DNA from: Aggregatilinea lenta
Lineage (GTDB): Bacteria; Chloroflexota; Anaerolineae; Aggregatilineales; Aggregatilineaceae
DNA: 64,000 bases
Direction of reading: 5' to 3'
NCBI RefSeq assembly: GCF_003569045.1
Contig: NZ_BFCB01000002.1
Coordinates: forward strand, 930,001 to 994,000
Shown in pieces: positions 48,139 to 56,660 of this stretch. The translations under genes were made by a program, and so were the position numbers. The notes beneath the pieces were generated by a model. The model was given only the letters and a program-made list of their open reading frames with translations, was not told the DNA's origin and ran no database searches. Within the stretch, counting starts at the first letter, position 1. Each line of letters opens with the position of its first letter.

Positions 48139-50253
48139 TTAAAACCCGGAAACATCATTCCGTGACAAAACATAGTACAGCACGAACTGCTTGTCGACCG
48201 GCACGTCGGGATTGGTCGTGTAGTGTAGATCCTGACGGCCAAAGGCTGCCAGCAGCCGCCCGAAGGTCGTCAGGTCTTCGCGCCCAACGAAGAAGGCCAG
48301 CGTCTTGTCGCGCGGGAGCGCGGCGAGCATGTCCTGGTTGATCGCGCTCGGCGTGAACGTCTGCACGATCAGCCCGTCCGCGAGGTAGCTCAGGAAGTTC
48401 TGCGCGTCGCTCTGCGCCTGGATCTTGTCGCCCACGAGGTAGATCGGCGTGCCGGGCGGCAGCTCCGCCGCGCGCAGCAGCGCGTCGTCCGCGTCCAGGT
48501 CGAGGTAGTCGCGCGCCTCGGCGTTGAACGTGCGCAGGAACGGCCCGAAGTAAAACAGCACCTGCCACGCCGCGACGATCACCGCCAGCGCCGCGACGAG
48601 GCCCGTCTGCGCGCGGGCAGGCCAGCGCGGCGGCCACAGCAGCGGCAGCGTATGGCACAGCCCCAGCGCGATCAGCAGCGCCAGCGCCGGAAACACGACG
48701 TTGTAGCGCGCGGAGACGGCGCTTTCGATCAGCAGCGCGTTGCCCGCCGAGGTCGCCAGTACCCACAGCAGCGGCAGCACGCCCGGCCTGCGCCAGCGCC
48801 ACAGCGCGATCCCTCCCCCCAACAGCAGCAGCGGCACGAACCACTCCAGCACGAAGGGATGCTCGCCGCCGTAATACAGGAAGTAGAAGACAATCGTGTT
48901 TTCCGGCGCGTTGACGTACAGCATCAGCGAATGGCGGAAGTGCGCCAACCGCGTGGTCAGCGTGTCCGGCTCGCGGTCGCGCTGCCAGTACTCCACGTTC
49001 ATCTCGGTTTTTTCCAGGCGGCTGAACAACGGGAAGTCCAGCCCGGCGAGCGTGTAGTAGACCGGCATGGCAACCAGCAGAAACGCCAGCAGCGCAATGA
49101 GCGCGCCGCGCAGCGCAGGCCGGGGCCGCCACACGATCCAGCCGCCCACCAGCCACCCCAGCGCCAGCAGCGGGAACAGCAGCCGCCCCGCCTCGTAAAA
49201 ATACTGCGTGAGACCGAGCATCACGCCGCCGAGCGCCCAATCCAGGCGGGAGCCGCCGCGCAGCCCGCGCGCCAGGAACGCCAGCGCCAGCGTACCGAAG
49301 ACCGGGTCCGCGACGATGTTCATGCCCAACCGCGAAAAGTGCAGGTGCGGCGGGAAGGTCGCCAGCAGCAGCGCGGCGACGATGGCCGTCCGACGGTCGA
49401 ACAGGGTGCGCGCCAGCAGGTACAGCGCCGGGATTCCCAGTGCGCCGGCGAGTGCGCTCACCGCGCGCAGGCCGGTCAGGGTGCGGCCCAGCAGCTCGAC
49501 TGCGCCCGCCTGCCAGTAGGAGAAGACATAGGGCGACGAGGCGGCGGTCGGCATGGGCGTCAGCAGCTTCACGTCCGGCGCGGGGCGGTCCCAGAAAACG
49601 CGGATGCCCACCGTGAAGTGGTTCTCGTCCACCAGCACGCGCACCGTGTCGTCCAGTCCCCAGAGGCGCAGCCCCAACGCGGCCAGCGTGATCGCAGCGA
49701 CCAGCGCGATCTCGCGCCAGGGCACGGCCATCCGGTGCAGTCGCGGCGCGCCGCCGAGTCCCCACGCGACCAGCGCGCAGCCCCCGACCAGCAGCGCGAA
49801 CTGGACGTGATGCGACATGCCTTGCAGTGCGCCGATGCCGAGCACCTCGCCGTTCGCTTCGGCCAGGGCCAACAGCGCCAGCGTACCGATTCCGGCGACG
49901 AGCCATGCACGCCAGCGCCCTGACCCGATCCGCGCGGCGGCGACGTTGGGCAGCGGCAACGCGCGCGGCGAGACGGCCAGCGCCAGCCCCATCAGGAGCA
50001 CCCCGGCCAGCAAGTACCACGGCGCGACGGCCCGGAAGTGCGACTCCGGGCCGGGCGTGGGCCGGTAATGGATCAGGCTTTCGGGCATGGGGCGGAAGGC
50101 GTAGGCGCTGAGCGCCATCAATACGCAGGCCGCCAGCGCCAGCAGCCCGCCGATCAGCGTGCGGTGCGCGGCGATCCAGCGCAGCACGGCGCTGATCGGT
50201 CCGCGTTCGGACCGGCGCGCCGCCAGTCGTTCATGCAGTGGGAAATGTGACAC
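48139..50253 (-). CDS. GT39-like polytopic glycosyltransferase
   Basis: The 704-residue integral membrane protein has about 12-13 TMs and a C-terminal soluble part (about 580-700). The loop after the sixth TM contains VDENHFTVGI, with the Asp-Glu pair typical of dolichyl-phosphate-mannose protein mannosyltransferase-like (GT39/ArnT) enzymes, and HLHFSRLGMN and YFYEAGR later. Such enzymes move a sugar from a polyprenyl phosphate to a protein or lipid outside the membrane. GTG 50253 is used, with GAGGA close upstream; ATG 50319 is possible but would begin with an odd Cys/Trp-rich stretch. Confidence 0.8.
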   Translation of the reverse strand: MSHFPLHERLAARRSERGPISAVLRWIAAHRTLIGGLLALAACVLMALSAYAFRPMPESLIHYRPTPGPESHFRAVAPWYLLAGVLLMGLALAVSPRALPLPNVAAARIGSGRWRAWLVAGIGTLALLALAEANGEVLGIGALQGMSHHVQFALLVGGCALVAWGLGGAPRLHRMAVPWREIALVAAITLAALGLRLWGLDDTVRVLVDENHFTVGIRVFWDRPAPDVKLLTPMPTAASSPYVFSYWQAGAVELLGRTLTGLRAVSALAGALGIPALYLLARTLFDRRTAIVAALLLATFPPHLHFSRLGMNIVADPVFGTLALAFLARGLRGGSRLDWALGGVMLGLTQYFYEAGRLLFPLLALGWLVGGWIVWRPRPALRGALIALLAFLLVAMPVYYTLAGLDFPLFSRLEKTEMNVEYWQRDREPDTLTTRLAHFRHSLMLYVNAPENTIVFYFLYYGGEHPFVLEWFVPLLLLGGGIALWRWRRPGVLPLLWVLATSAGNALLIESAVSARYNVVFPALALLIALGLCHTLPLLWPPRWPARAQTGLVAALAVIVAAWQVLFYFGPFLRTFNAEARDYLDLDADDALLRAAELPPGTPIYLVGDKIQAQSDAQNFLSYLADGLIVQTFTPSAINQDMLAALPRDKTLAFFVGREDLTTFGRLLAAFGRQDLHYTTNPDVPVDKQFVLYYVLSRNDVSGF

Positions 50254-50407
50254 GGGTCCTCGTCCTACGAGCTTCGGGCAGCGGCCATACCATTTGGCGG
50301 CAGCCCCCACACAGCGCATAATTAGTGATTATATGCGTCCGGCAGGGATTGGGCTGGCCGGGCCGCAGGGCCATACCAAGCATCTGTACCATTATCGTCC
50401 ACCGAGC

Positions 50408-51496
50408 ATGGAGACGGCACAGAGCTTGAAGACTCTAACCAGTTTACCCCTTCAACTGCGAACGCACGCCGACAAAGTGATCCTCTCCCTCGTCAGCCTG
50501 GGGCTGTTCATCATCGCCCTGCAAATCATGAAGCTGGGCGCGCGCCCACTGGAGCCGCTGATCCACGAGCACCTGAAGGTGCACAGCCTGTGGGACGGCC
50601 TGGGCTTCGGCTGGATCACGGCCTCGGCTATCCTGAGCGGATCGCCGGTGGCGGCCATCGCCGTAACGCTCTACGACGGGCGCGCGATCTCGCGCTTCGC
50701 GGCGTTCGGCATGATCAACGGCTCGCGCATTGGGGCGGCGTTCATGGTGCTGCTGGTCGGCTACCTGTACTCGCTGCGCGGCCTGCGCAGCCGCGACGGG
50801 ATCGGCGTGGGGCTGCTGTCGGCGCTGGTGGCGCAGTCGGTGCACTTCCCGGCGCTGCTGCTCGGATCGGTGCTGCTGCGCCTGGGCCTGTTCGAGCGGC
50901 TACCGGTCGAGTCGATGGAGGACGTTACCTCGCTGATGGACCGCGCGCTCAAGCCGCTGCTGGACCTGCTGACGCGCCTGCTGCCGGACGTGGCGCTGTT
51001 CCCGCTGGGCGTGTTGATCATGCTGCTGTGCTTCCGCCTGTTCGACCGCGCCCTGCCGGAAGTCTCGCTGGAAGACGCGCGCTTCGGCCCGGACAACCAG
51101 CGGCTGTCCAACCCCTGGCTGATGTTCGGGCTAGGGCTGGGTATCACCTTCCTGACGCTGTCCGTCTCGGTATCGCTGGGGCTGCTGGTCCCGCTGGCAG
51201 CGAAACAGATCGTCAATCGCGAGCAACTCGTGCCGTATATCATGGGTGCGGGCATCTCGACCTTCGCGGACACGTTCGTCGCGGCAGTGATCCTGCAAGA
51301 TCCCAAGACCATCACGCTGGTGGCGGTCGCCATCCTGACGATCACGTTGATCTCGATGACGTACATCTTGGTTGCGTTCCGCGCGTACGAGCGCGCGCTG
51401 CTGCGCTTCACGGACCTGCTGCTGGCGGATCGTTGGGCGCTGCGGATTTACCTGGCGGCGTTCGTGCTGATCCCATTCGCGCTCATCCTGACCTGA
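50408..51496 (+). CDS. Polytopic membrane protein, possibly PNaS-type transporter
   Basis: The 362-residue protein has about nine TM segments in two halves. Each half holds a hinge-like stretch with small residues: GWITASAILSGSPVAAIAV and GAGISTFADTFVAAVI. Repeated small-residue hinges are seen in Na+/phosphate cotransporters (PNaS), but the QSSS motif is absent, so the call is tentative. ATG 50408 is chosen; an ATG at 50334 would add 25 non-conserved residues. The gene diverges from the GT39-like gene. Confidence 0.55.
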   Translation: METAQSLKTLTSLPLQLRTHADKVILSLVSLGLFIIALQIMKLGARPLEPLIHEHLKVHSLWDGLGFGWITASAILSGSPVAAIAVTLYDGRAISRFAAFGMINGSRIGAAFMVLLVGYLYSLRGLRSRDGIGVGLLSALVAQSVHFPALLLGSVLLRLGLFERLPVESMEDVTSLMDRALKPLLDLLTRLLPDVALFPLGVLIMLLCFRLFDRALPEVSLEDARFGPDNQRLSNPWLMFGLGLGITFLTLSVSVSLGLLVPLAAKQIVNREQLVPYIMGAGISTFADTFVAAVILQDPKTITLVAVAILTITLISMTYILVAFRAYERALLRFTDLLLADRWALRIYLAAFVLIPFALILT

Positions 51497-51613
51497 AAGC
51501 GCAACAGGGTTTGTAGGGGACTATAGCTCTAGAAACCAGAGGCACAGCACCTTATCCATGTCAGATGCGGCAGCAAAGCCGCACCCAGCCGAGATATCTT
51601 GGAGCATCAACCC

Positions 51614-52162
51614 ATGAAAACCCAGGTTTTGTTTATTCAAGGCGGTGGCAGCGGGGCACATCAGGAAGACGCTGCGTTAGTCGGCAGTTTGCGCCGGGAG
51701 CTTGGGACCAGCTACGACGTGCTATATCCCCAAATGCCGCACGAAGATTCGCCCGACTATCAGGCTTGGAAGCTGCAAATCCGTAAAGAGCTAGAGGGGC
51801 TGCAAGGAGAAATTATCCTTATCGGCCACTCTGTAGGCGGCTATATTCTCCTCAAGTATCTGAGCAAGGAGAAACAGCCGGATACATCGATTGTTGGCCT
51901 ATGCATTATCGCGGCCCCGTATCCCAGTGGCGATGAAAACTGGGAGTTTGAGGGTTTTGCCCTTCCAAAAGACTTTGGCGCTAAGCTTCCTGCCAATGCG
52001 GAGATATTCCTTTACCACAGCCACGACGACCAAATCGTGCCCTTTGCCCACGTTTTGCTGTACGCCAATGCGCTTTCGAAGGCGACGGTTCGTGAAACGA
52101 ACGGTGGACATCAGCTCAACAACAATCTGGTAATGGTTGCTGAGGACATCAAGGGCTTGTAA
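51614..52162 (+). CDS. Small serine hydrolase (RBBP9/YdeN-like)
   Basis: The 182-residue alpha/beta hydrolase lacks a lid domain. The triad is visible: Ser in IGHSVGG, Asp in HSHDDQIVPF and His in NGGHQL. The early FIQGGGSGAH loop supplies the oxyanion hole. The group is broadly esterase-like with unknown physiological substrates. GGAG lies 9 bases before ATG 51614. Codon use is slightly less GC-rich than the neighbourhood. Confidence 0.85.
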   Translation: MKTQVLFIQGGGSGAHQEDAALVGSLRRELGTSYDVLYPQMPHEDSPDYQAWKLQIRKELEGLQGEIILIGHSVGGYILLKYLSKEKQPDTSIVGLCIIAAPYPSGDENWEFEGFALPKDFGAKLPANAEIFLYHSHDDQIVPFAHVLLYANALSKATVRETNGGHQLNNNLVMVAEDIKGL

Positions 52163-52349
52163 ATTGCGCCGCAGCACATGTGACCGCGTGAAGCTTAATG
52201 TCTAAAACGCGTGTAAAGGTGATGTAGACCTGCGCCCCACCCGGCCTTGCGTCTGCGATAGGGCGAGCGCAGGGCATCCGTGTGTGACGGATGGGCGCGG
52301 TGTTGTTAGGATCGCCTGTATCGGTTCATACAGATAGGTGGATTGGCTC

Positions 52350-52985
52350 ATGGATGCACGTTATCCGCGCCGGAGGCGCCGTTTTCCGCTGGCACTGGTG
52401 ACCTGCCTGAGCGTGGTCGCCGTGCTGTGCTGCGCGGGAATGCTGGGCGTGGCGTACATGGTCACCGCCGAGGAGCCGGAACCGCCCGTCACCGAAGAGT
52501 TCGTGCCGGAAGTGGCGGAAGCGCAGACCTTCCAGCAAGTGATCTCGACGGCAGCGCAGCAGGCGCGTGACACGGACGCCTTTAGCGTCACGTTCACCGA
52601 AACGCAGTTGTCGTCGTGGATGGCGCTCGACGGCGCGGAGTACGCGCTGGCGCACGGCTACAGCTTCCCGTTCGAGGACATCCAGATCGGTGTGGATGAC
52701 GGGCAGTTCGACTTTTACGGCACACTGACGACCGCCGGGCTGAACCTGCCGCTGCAGGTGATCGTCGAGCCATACGTTGATCCGGTCGGGCACCTGGACT
52801 TCACCATCGACGAGGCGCACCTGGGCGGGCTGCCCGTGCCGCAGTTCATCCTCGACAGCCTGCTGGCGCAGGTGGACCGCCTGCTCACCCAGCCGATTCA
52901 GGACATGCGCAGCGATTACACGCTCGACCCGGCTGGCCTCGTCGCGGACGACGGTACGTTCTCCATGCGCGGCACGCTCCAGTAG
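52350..52985 (+). CDS. Membrane-anchored protein, paired paralogue 1
   Basis: One TM (about 14-37) with Cys residues (VLCCAG) is followed by an external alpha+beta domain of about 160 residues. The blocks FTETQLSSWMAL, FPFEDIQIGVDDG and PVPQFILDSLLAQVDRLL align with the protein encoded at 53084. The pattern (start helix, 'SFPFEDIQ', amphipathic strand pairs) resembles YpmS/LmeA-like lipid-binding folds, but this is a guess. AGGTGG lies 9 bases before ATG 52350. Confidence 0.65.
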   Translation: MDARYPRRRRRFPLALVTCLSVVAVLCCAGMLGVAYMVTAEEPEPPVTEEFVPEVAEAQTFQQVISTAAQQARDTDAFSVTFTETQLSSWMALDGAEYALAHGYSFPFEDIQIGVDDGQFDFYGTLTTAGLNLPLQVIVEPYVDPVGHLDFTIDEAHLGGLPVPQFILDSLLAQVDRLLTQPIQDMRSDYTLDPAGLVADDGTFSMRGTLQ

Positions 52986-53022
52986 AGGCTCCGCCCCACT
53001 CACCAAAATCGTCACATCAGGG

Positions 53023-53028
53023 TACAAT
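53023..53028 (+). promoter_or_regulatory. Putative -10 hexamer TACAAT
   Basis: TACAAT sits 55 bases before ATG 53084, so the second paralogue may have its own start of transcription. Confidence 0.3.
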
Positions 53029-53083
53029 ACGCAGCCGTGCATCATCGCTCAAACGTCTGATTCACCAACCGGGAGAGCAGCGC

Positions 53084-53695
53084 ATGTTTGAAGGCTGTGG
53101 AGGGTGCTGCCTGGCCCTCGTCGTGATTCCGCTGCTGTGCTGCGGACTGGTCGCGGGGGCGGTGGCCTACACCACGATCAACGCGCCCGACCCACCCATT
53201 CGCGATAATTACCAGGCCAGCCAGGCGGACGCCCAGGCATTCGACGCGGAAGTCGCCCGTGCCGCCAGTATGGCCGTCACGCAGGGGTGGTTCTGGACGG
53301 CGTTCACCCAGGAACAATTCTCGTCGTGGCTCTCGCTCAAAGGGCAGGACTTCGCCGAGAGCCAGGATCGCCGCTTCCCCTTCGAGGACGTGCAGGTGGG
53401 GTTCAACGGCGGCCTGATGCGGTTTTACGGCAAGTTCACGCAGAGCGGCGTGAAGGTCCCGCTGCTGGTCGAGCTGCGGCCCCGTGTGGACGGCAACGGC
53501 AAGCTGGCGATGGACATCGAGAACGCGAACGTCGGCGGGCTGGACTTGCCGGACTTCGTGCTCGGCGCGATCAAGGACCAGCTCGAAGCGGCGGTCAACC
53601 GCCCCTTCCAGGGCATGAATGGGGCCTATTTCCTCAACGCGGCGACGCTCACCGTGGACAACGGGCGGTTCGAGATCCAGGGGCAGCCGACCTAG
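53084..53695 (+). CDS. Membrane-anchored protein, paired paralogue 2
   Basis: The 203-residue protein repeats the plan of the 52350 gene: an N-terminal TM with many Cys (GCGGCCLALVV ... LLCCG), then FTQEQFSSWLSL, FPFEDVQVGFNGG and LPDFVLGAIKDQLEAAVNRPF. Identity between the two is moderate, so the duplication is old. The Cys clusters at the membrane face in both copies could be lipid-modified or disulfide bonded. Function unknown. Confidence 0.65.
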   Translation: MFEGCGGCCLALVVIPLLCCGLVAGAVAYTTINAPDPPIRDNYQASQADAQAFDAEVARAASMAVTQGWFWTAFTQEQFSSWLSLKGQDFAESQDRRFPFEDVQVGFNGGLMRFYGKFTQSGVKVPLLVELRPRVDGNGKLAMDIENANVGGLDLPDFVLGAIKDQLEAAVNRPFQGMNGAYFLNAATLTVDNGRFEIQGQPT

Positions 53696-53715
53696 CGGCG
53701 AACGGCGCGACGTCT

Positions 53716-53966
53716 GTTGTAGGGGCAGTTCATGAATTGCCCCCTACGTGGAAATCAGCCCTTCGTAGGGGCGGGGCTTGCTCCGCCCGGCTCTTGCACG
53801 ACGTTTGGCGTCGGGAACACAATGCTCTTTTACGTTTAAATCCGGCCAAAAACCAGGGCGGGTTAGAAACCCGCCCCTACAACACCCCGTTGGGCGCTGC
53901 CTATCTCCCCTCGCCAGCCCAGACTGGAGAGGGGCCGGGGGTGAGGTCGCGGTAACGACCGGATTC
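53716..53966. repeat. Cluster of composite intergenic repeats
   Basis: GTAGGGGCAGTTCATGAATTGCCCC (53719-53743) type palindrome, GTAGGGGCGGGGCTTGCTCC (53766-53785), then 53822-53965, a near copy of 39758-39898 including 'tacgtttaaatccgg', 'gggcgggttagaaacccgcccctac' and the hairpin module. Confidence 0.75.
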
Positions 53967-54103
53967 ACGCACTAAACCGCACCAGCAGCCAGCGCGAGCA
54001 CAACAATTCGCGCGGCGCTGCGTAAATCTGAACAGTGAGATCGGGCCTCTTTATCATCCTGCCGGTCGCGGCAAGGTCGCGGCAGCAGAAAGGTCTTGGC
54101 CGT

Positions 54104-55087
54104 ATGGCGATTCTGGTGACGGGCGGTGCGGGCTTCATCGGGAGCCACCTCGCGGATGCCCTGCTGGCGCGCGGCGATTCGGTCGTCGTCATCGACAACT
54201 TCAACGACTACTACGATCCGGCCATCAAACGCGCCAACGCGCGGCGACTGGCGGCACATCCCAACTTTACGCTGGTTGAGGCGGACATCCGCGACCGCGC
54301 CGCCGTGGATGCGCTGTTCGGCGCGCACGACATTCGCGGCGTGGCGCACCTCGCGGCGATGGCAGGCGTGCGCGAGAGCGTGCGGCAGCCGCATCTCTAC
54401 GTGGAGGTCAACCTCAACGGCACGCTGAACCTGCTCGACGCGGCGCAACGCCACGGCACGGCGATCTTCGTGCAGGCGTCCACCTCGTCGGTGTACGGGG
54501 AAACGAAGCAGCTCCCGTTCGTGGAGACGGACAACGCGGACCGCCCGCTGGCGGCGTATCCGGCCAGCAAGCGCGCGGCGGAGCTGATCGGCCACACGTT
54601 TTATCACCTGCACGGCCTGAACGTGACCGTGCTGCGCTTCTTCAACGTCTACGGCCCGGCGGGGCGTCCCGACATGATGCCGCTGCGCGTGATGAACGCG
54701 ATCCTGGACGGCACCGAAATCCCGATCTTCAACGGCGGCGACATTCACCGCGACTGGACGTACGTGGACGACACGGTCGCGGGCGTGATGGCCGCGCTGG
54801 ATAAGCCGCTCGGCTACGAGGTGATGAACCTGGGCTGTGGCAGCCCAATCTCGCTGCGCGAGTTCATCGACGTGATCGAGGCGCAGGCTGGGCGCAAGCT
54901 GAACACGCGCGACGTCCCTACCCCGCCCAGCGATCCGCCGATCACGTTCTGCGACAACACCAAAATCCGCACGCTGCTGGGCTTCCAGCCGCAAACCTCC
55001 GTGCATGACGGGTTGGTGAAGACCTGGGAATGGTTCCGGCAGTGGCGCATCGACAGCGGCACGTGGCCGGGTGACCAGCCGGAATAA
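54104..55087 (+). CDS. UDP-glucuronate 4-epimerase-like NAD-dependent epimerase
   Basis: The 327-residue extended SDR has [15 protein letters not shown] (NAD), [13 protein letters not shown] (Ser/Thr) and [11 protein letters not shown] (Tyr, Lys). The early [13 protein letters not shown] block is typical of UDP-glucuronate 4-epimerases (CapI/WbpP-like). It would supply UDP-galacturonate or a similar sugar for surface polysaccharide, in line with the GT39-like enzyme nearby. ATG 54104 removes a 23-residue non-homologous upstream extension; AAAGG lies 11 bases upstream. Confidence 0.88.
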   Translation: MAILVTGGAGFIGSHLADALLARGDSVVVIDNFNDYYDPAIKRANARRLAAHPNFTLVEADIRDRAAVDALFGAHDIRGVAHLAAMAGVRESVRQPHLYVEVNLNGTLNLLDAAQRHGTAIFVQASTSSVYGETKQLPFVETDNADRPLAAYPASKRAAELIGHTFYHLHGLNVTVLRFFNVYGPAGRPDMMPLRVMNAILDGTEIPIFNGGDIHRDWTYVDDTVAGVMAALDKPLGYEVMNLGCGSPISLREFIDVIEAQAGRKLNTRDVPTPPSDPPITFCDNTKIRTLLGFQPQTSVHDGLVKTWEWFRQWRIDSGTWPGDQPE

Positions 55088-55163
55088 TGCTATGATCCAT
55101 TTTGGCGGGCCGCCGCGCTGGCGGCCCGGTCTGTCTCACACTCAAGGTTAAGGGACTGTTGTT

Positions 55164-55796
55164 ATGCTGATCGCCCTACTCTCCGTGCTCGTCGTTCTCT
55201 CCGCCGGGATCACGATCCTGGCGCAGTACCGGGAATCCGCCCGGCTGGAGTACGTGTTCAAGCCGCTGACGACCACCCTGATCATCATTGTCGCGCTGGT
55301 GGGCGGCGAAGGATTTTTCACGTCGCGTTACCAGACATTCATTCTGCTGGGACTGGCGGCGTCGCTGGCCGGGGACGTGCTGCTGATGTTCCCGACGCGC
55401 TTCGCGCAGGGGCTGGCCGCGTTCCTGACCGCGCACCTGCTGTACATCGCCGCGTTCACCCTGGCGGGCACGGGGCGCGCGTCGCTGTGGTACGCGGTCC
55501 CGTTCGTCGTCTACGGGGCGATCATTCTGTGGCGGCTGTGGCCGTCGCTCGGCCCGATGAAGATCCCGGTCCTGACGTACGTGGGCGTGATCCTGATCAT
55601 GGCGTGGCAGGCGGCGAACCGCTGGCTGGAAACGCGTGATGCAGCGGGCGCGCTGGCGCTGTTCGGCGCGTACCTGTTCGTCGCGTCGGACTCGGTGCTG
55701 GCGGTCGATCGCTTCCGAGGGCCGATCAAGCACGCGCCGTTCTGGGTTCTGAGCACGTACTTCGCGGCGCAGCTGCTGATCGCGCTGTCGATCTGA
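55164..55796 (+). CDS. YhhN/TMEM86-family protein (lysoplasmalogenase-like)
   Basis: The 210-residue, eight-TM protein has the family motifs FKPLTTTLI, LAGDVLLMFP, FLTAHLLYI and ASDSVLAVDRF. Mammalian and some bacterial members cleave the vinyl ether bond of lysoplasmalogens; the Asp residues in these motifs are thought to be catalytic. The substrate in this organism is not known. Confidence 0.88.
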   Translation: MLIALLSVLVVLSAGITILAQYRESARLEYVFKPLTTTLIIIVALVGGEGFFTSRYQTFILLGLAASLAGDVLLMFPTRFAQGLAAFLTAHLLYIAAFTLAGTGRASLWYAVPFVVYGAIILWRLWPSLGPMKIPVLTYVGVILIMAWQAANRWLETRDAAGALALFGAYLFVASDSVLAVDRFRGPIKHAPFWVLSTYFAAQLLIALSI

Positions 55797-55848
55797 GCGG
55801 ATCGCCGCGTCACTCGCCTGTTTATGCACGCCACTGAGGACCCCTGCC

Positions 55849-56316
55849 ATGCAGCTCATCCCGATGACCGACGCCGAGTTCGCGGATTATCTGGCTGTCA
55901 CAACGCCCGAATACGCCGCCGAGCACGTCCAGGCGGGCAACTGGACCGCCGAAGAAGCCGAAGAAAAGGCGTACGCGCAGATGAAGGAACTCCTGCCTGA
56001 GGGACCGCGCACGCCCGACAACTACATGTACATGCTGCACGTGGACGGCGAAACGGAACCGGTCGGGCTGATCTGGGTCGCCATCACGCGCAAACCGCAC
56101 AAAACCAGCGCGTTCATTTACGACATCATCGTACACGAACCGTACCGCCGCCGGGGCTACGCCACCGAGGCGCTGAACGCCGTCGCGGACAAGGCGCGTG
56201 AGCTGGGCGCGGACAGTCTGGGGCTGCACGTCTTCGCGTACAATACGGGTGCGCACGCGCTGTACCAGAAGCTCGGCTTCGTCGAGACGGATATCATCAT
56301 GAAGAAGCCCCTGTAG
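55849..56316 (+). CDS. GNAT family N-acetyltransferase
   Basis: The 155-residue protein carries the acetyl-CoA motif VHEPYRRRGYATEAL (RxxGxA). The preceding strand FIYDIIV and the final ALYQKLGFVETDIIM are typical. The N-terminal half has a helical region (AEEAEEKAYAQMKELL) often seen in acetyltransferases of small amines or peptides. Substrate unknown. It lies 52 bases after the YhhN gene. Confidence 0.88.
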   Translation: MQLIPMTDAEFADYLAVTTPEYAAEHVQAGNWTAEEAEEKAYAQMKELLPEGPRTPDNYMYMLHVDGETEPVGLIWVAITRKPHKTSAFIYDIIVHEPYRRRGYATEALNAVADKARELGADSLGLHVFAYNTGAHALYQKLGFVETDIIMKKPL

Positions 56317-56317
56317 A

Positions 56318-56470
56318 GTCACCAGGGAATAGGGACTGGGAATCAGGGACTAGGGAAAAGCAGAGGCAAGAGCCAGAAGCACCTCACCCCCGGCCCCGCT
56401 CCAATCGGATTGGAGAGGGGAGAAAAACACGATCTGTGGGGCCTGCTCTGCCCCTGCGGATCGCGTGTCA
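56318..56470. repeat. Composite intergenic repeat
   Basis: GGGAATAGGGACTGGGAATC (56326-56345) and GGGACTAGGGA modules, then CACCTCACCCCCGGCCCC with GCTCC-AATCGGATT-GGAG (56380-56420). The rest of the gap to 56661 is AT-richer and probably holds the kinase promoter. Confidence 0.65.
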
Positions 56471-56660
56471 GCCGGCGGGGGTGAAACCAATTCTTCCGTT
56501 CAAAAAATACATAACAGCCTTTTGCCTGTCGCTGCGACCGGGGCCACCGGGCATTTATCTCATTTTCATCAAAGTTTTTACGGGTTTTCACTTGCTTCTT
56601 TAAGGATTATCCAGTACGCTCAGTGACCATTATGCGCTTCCTCACCAGTAGAGTTGTTCT

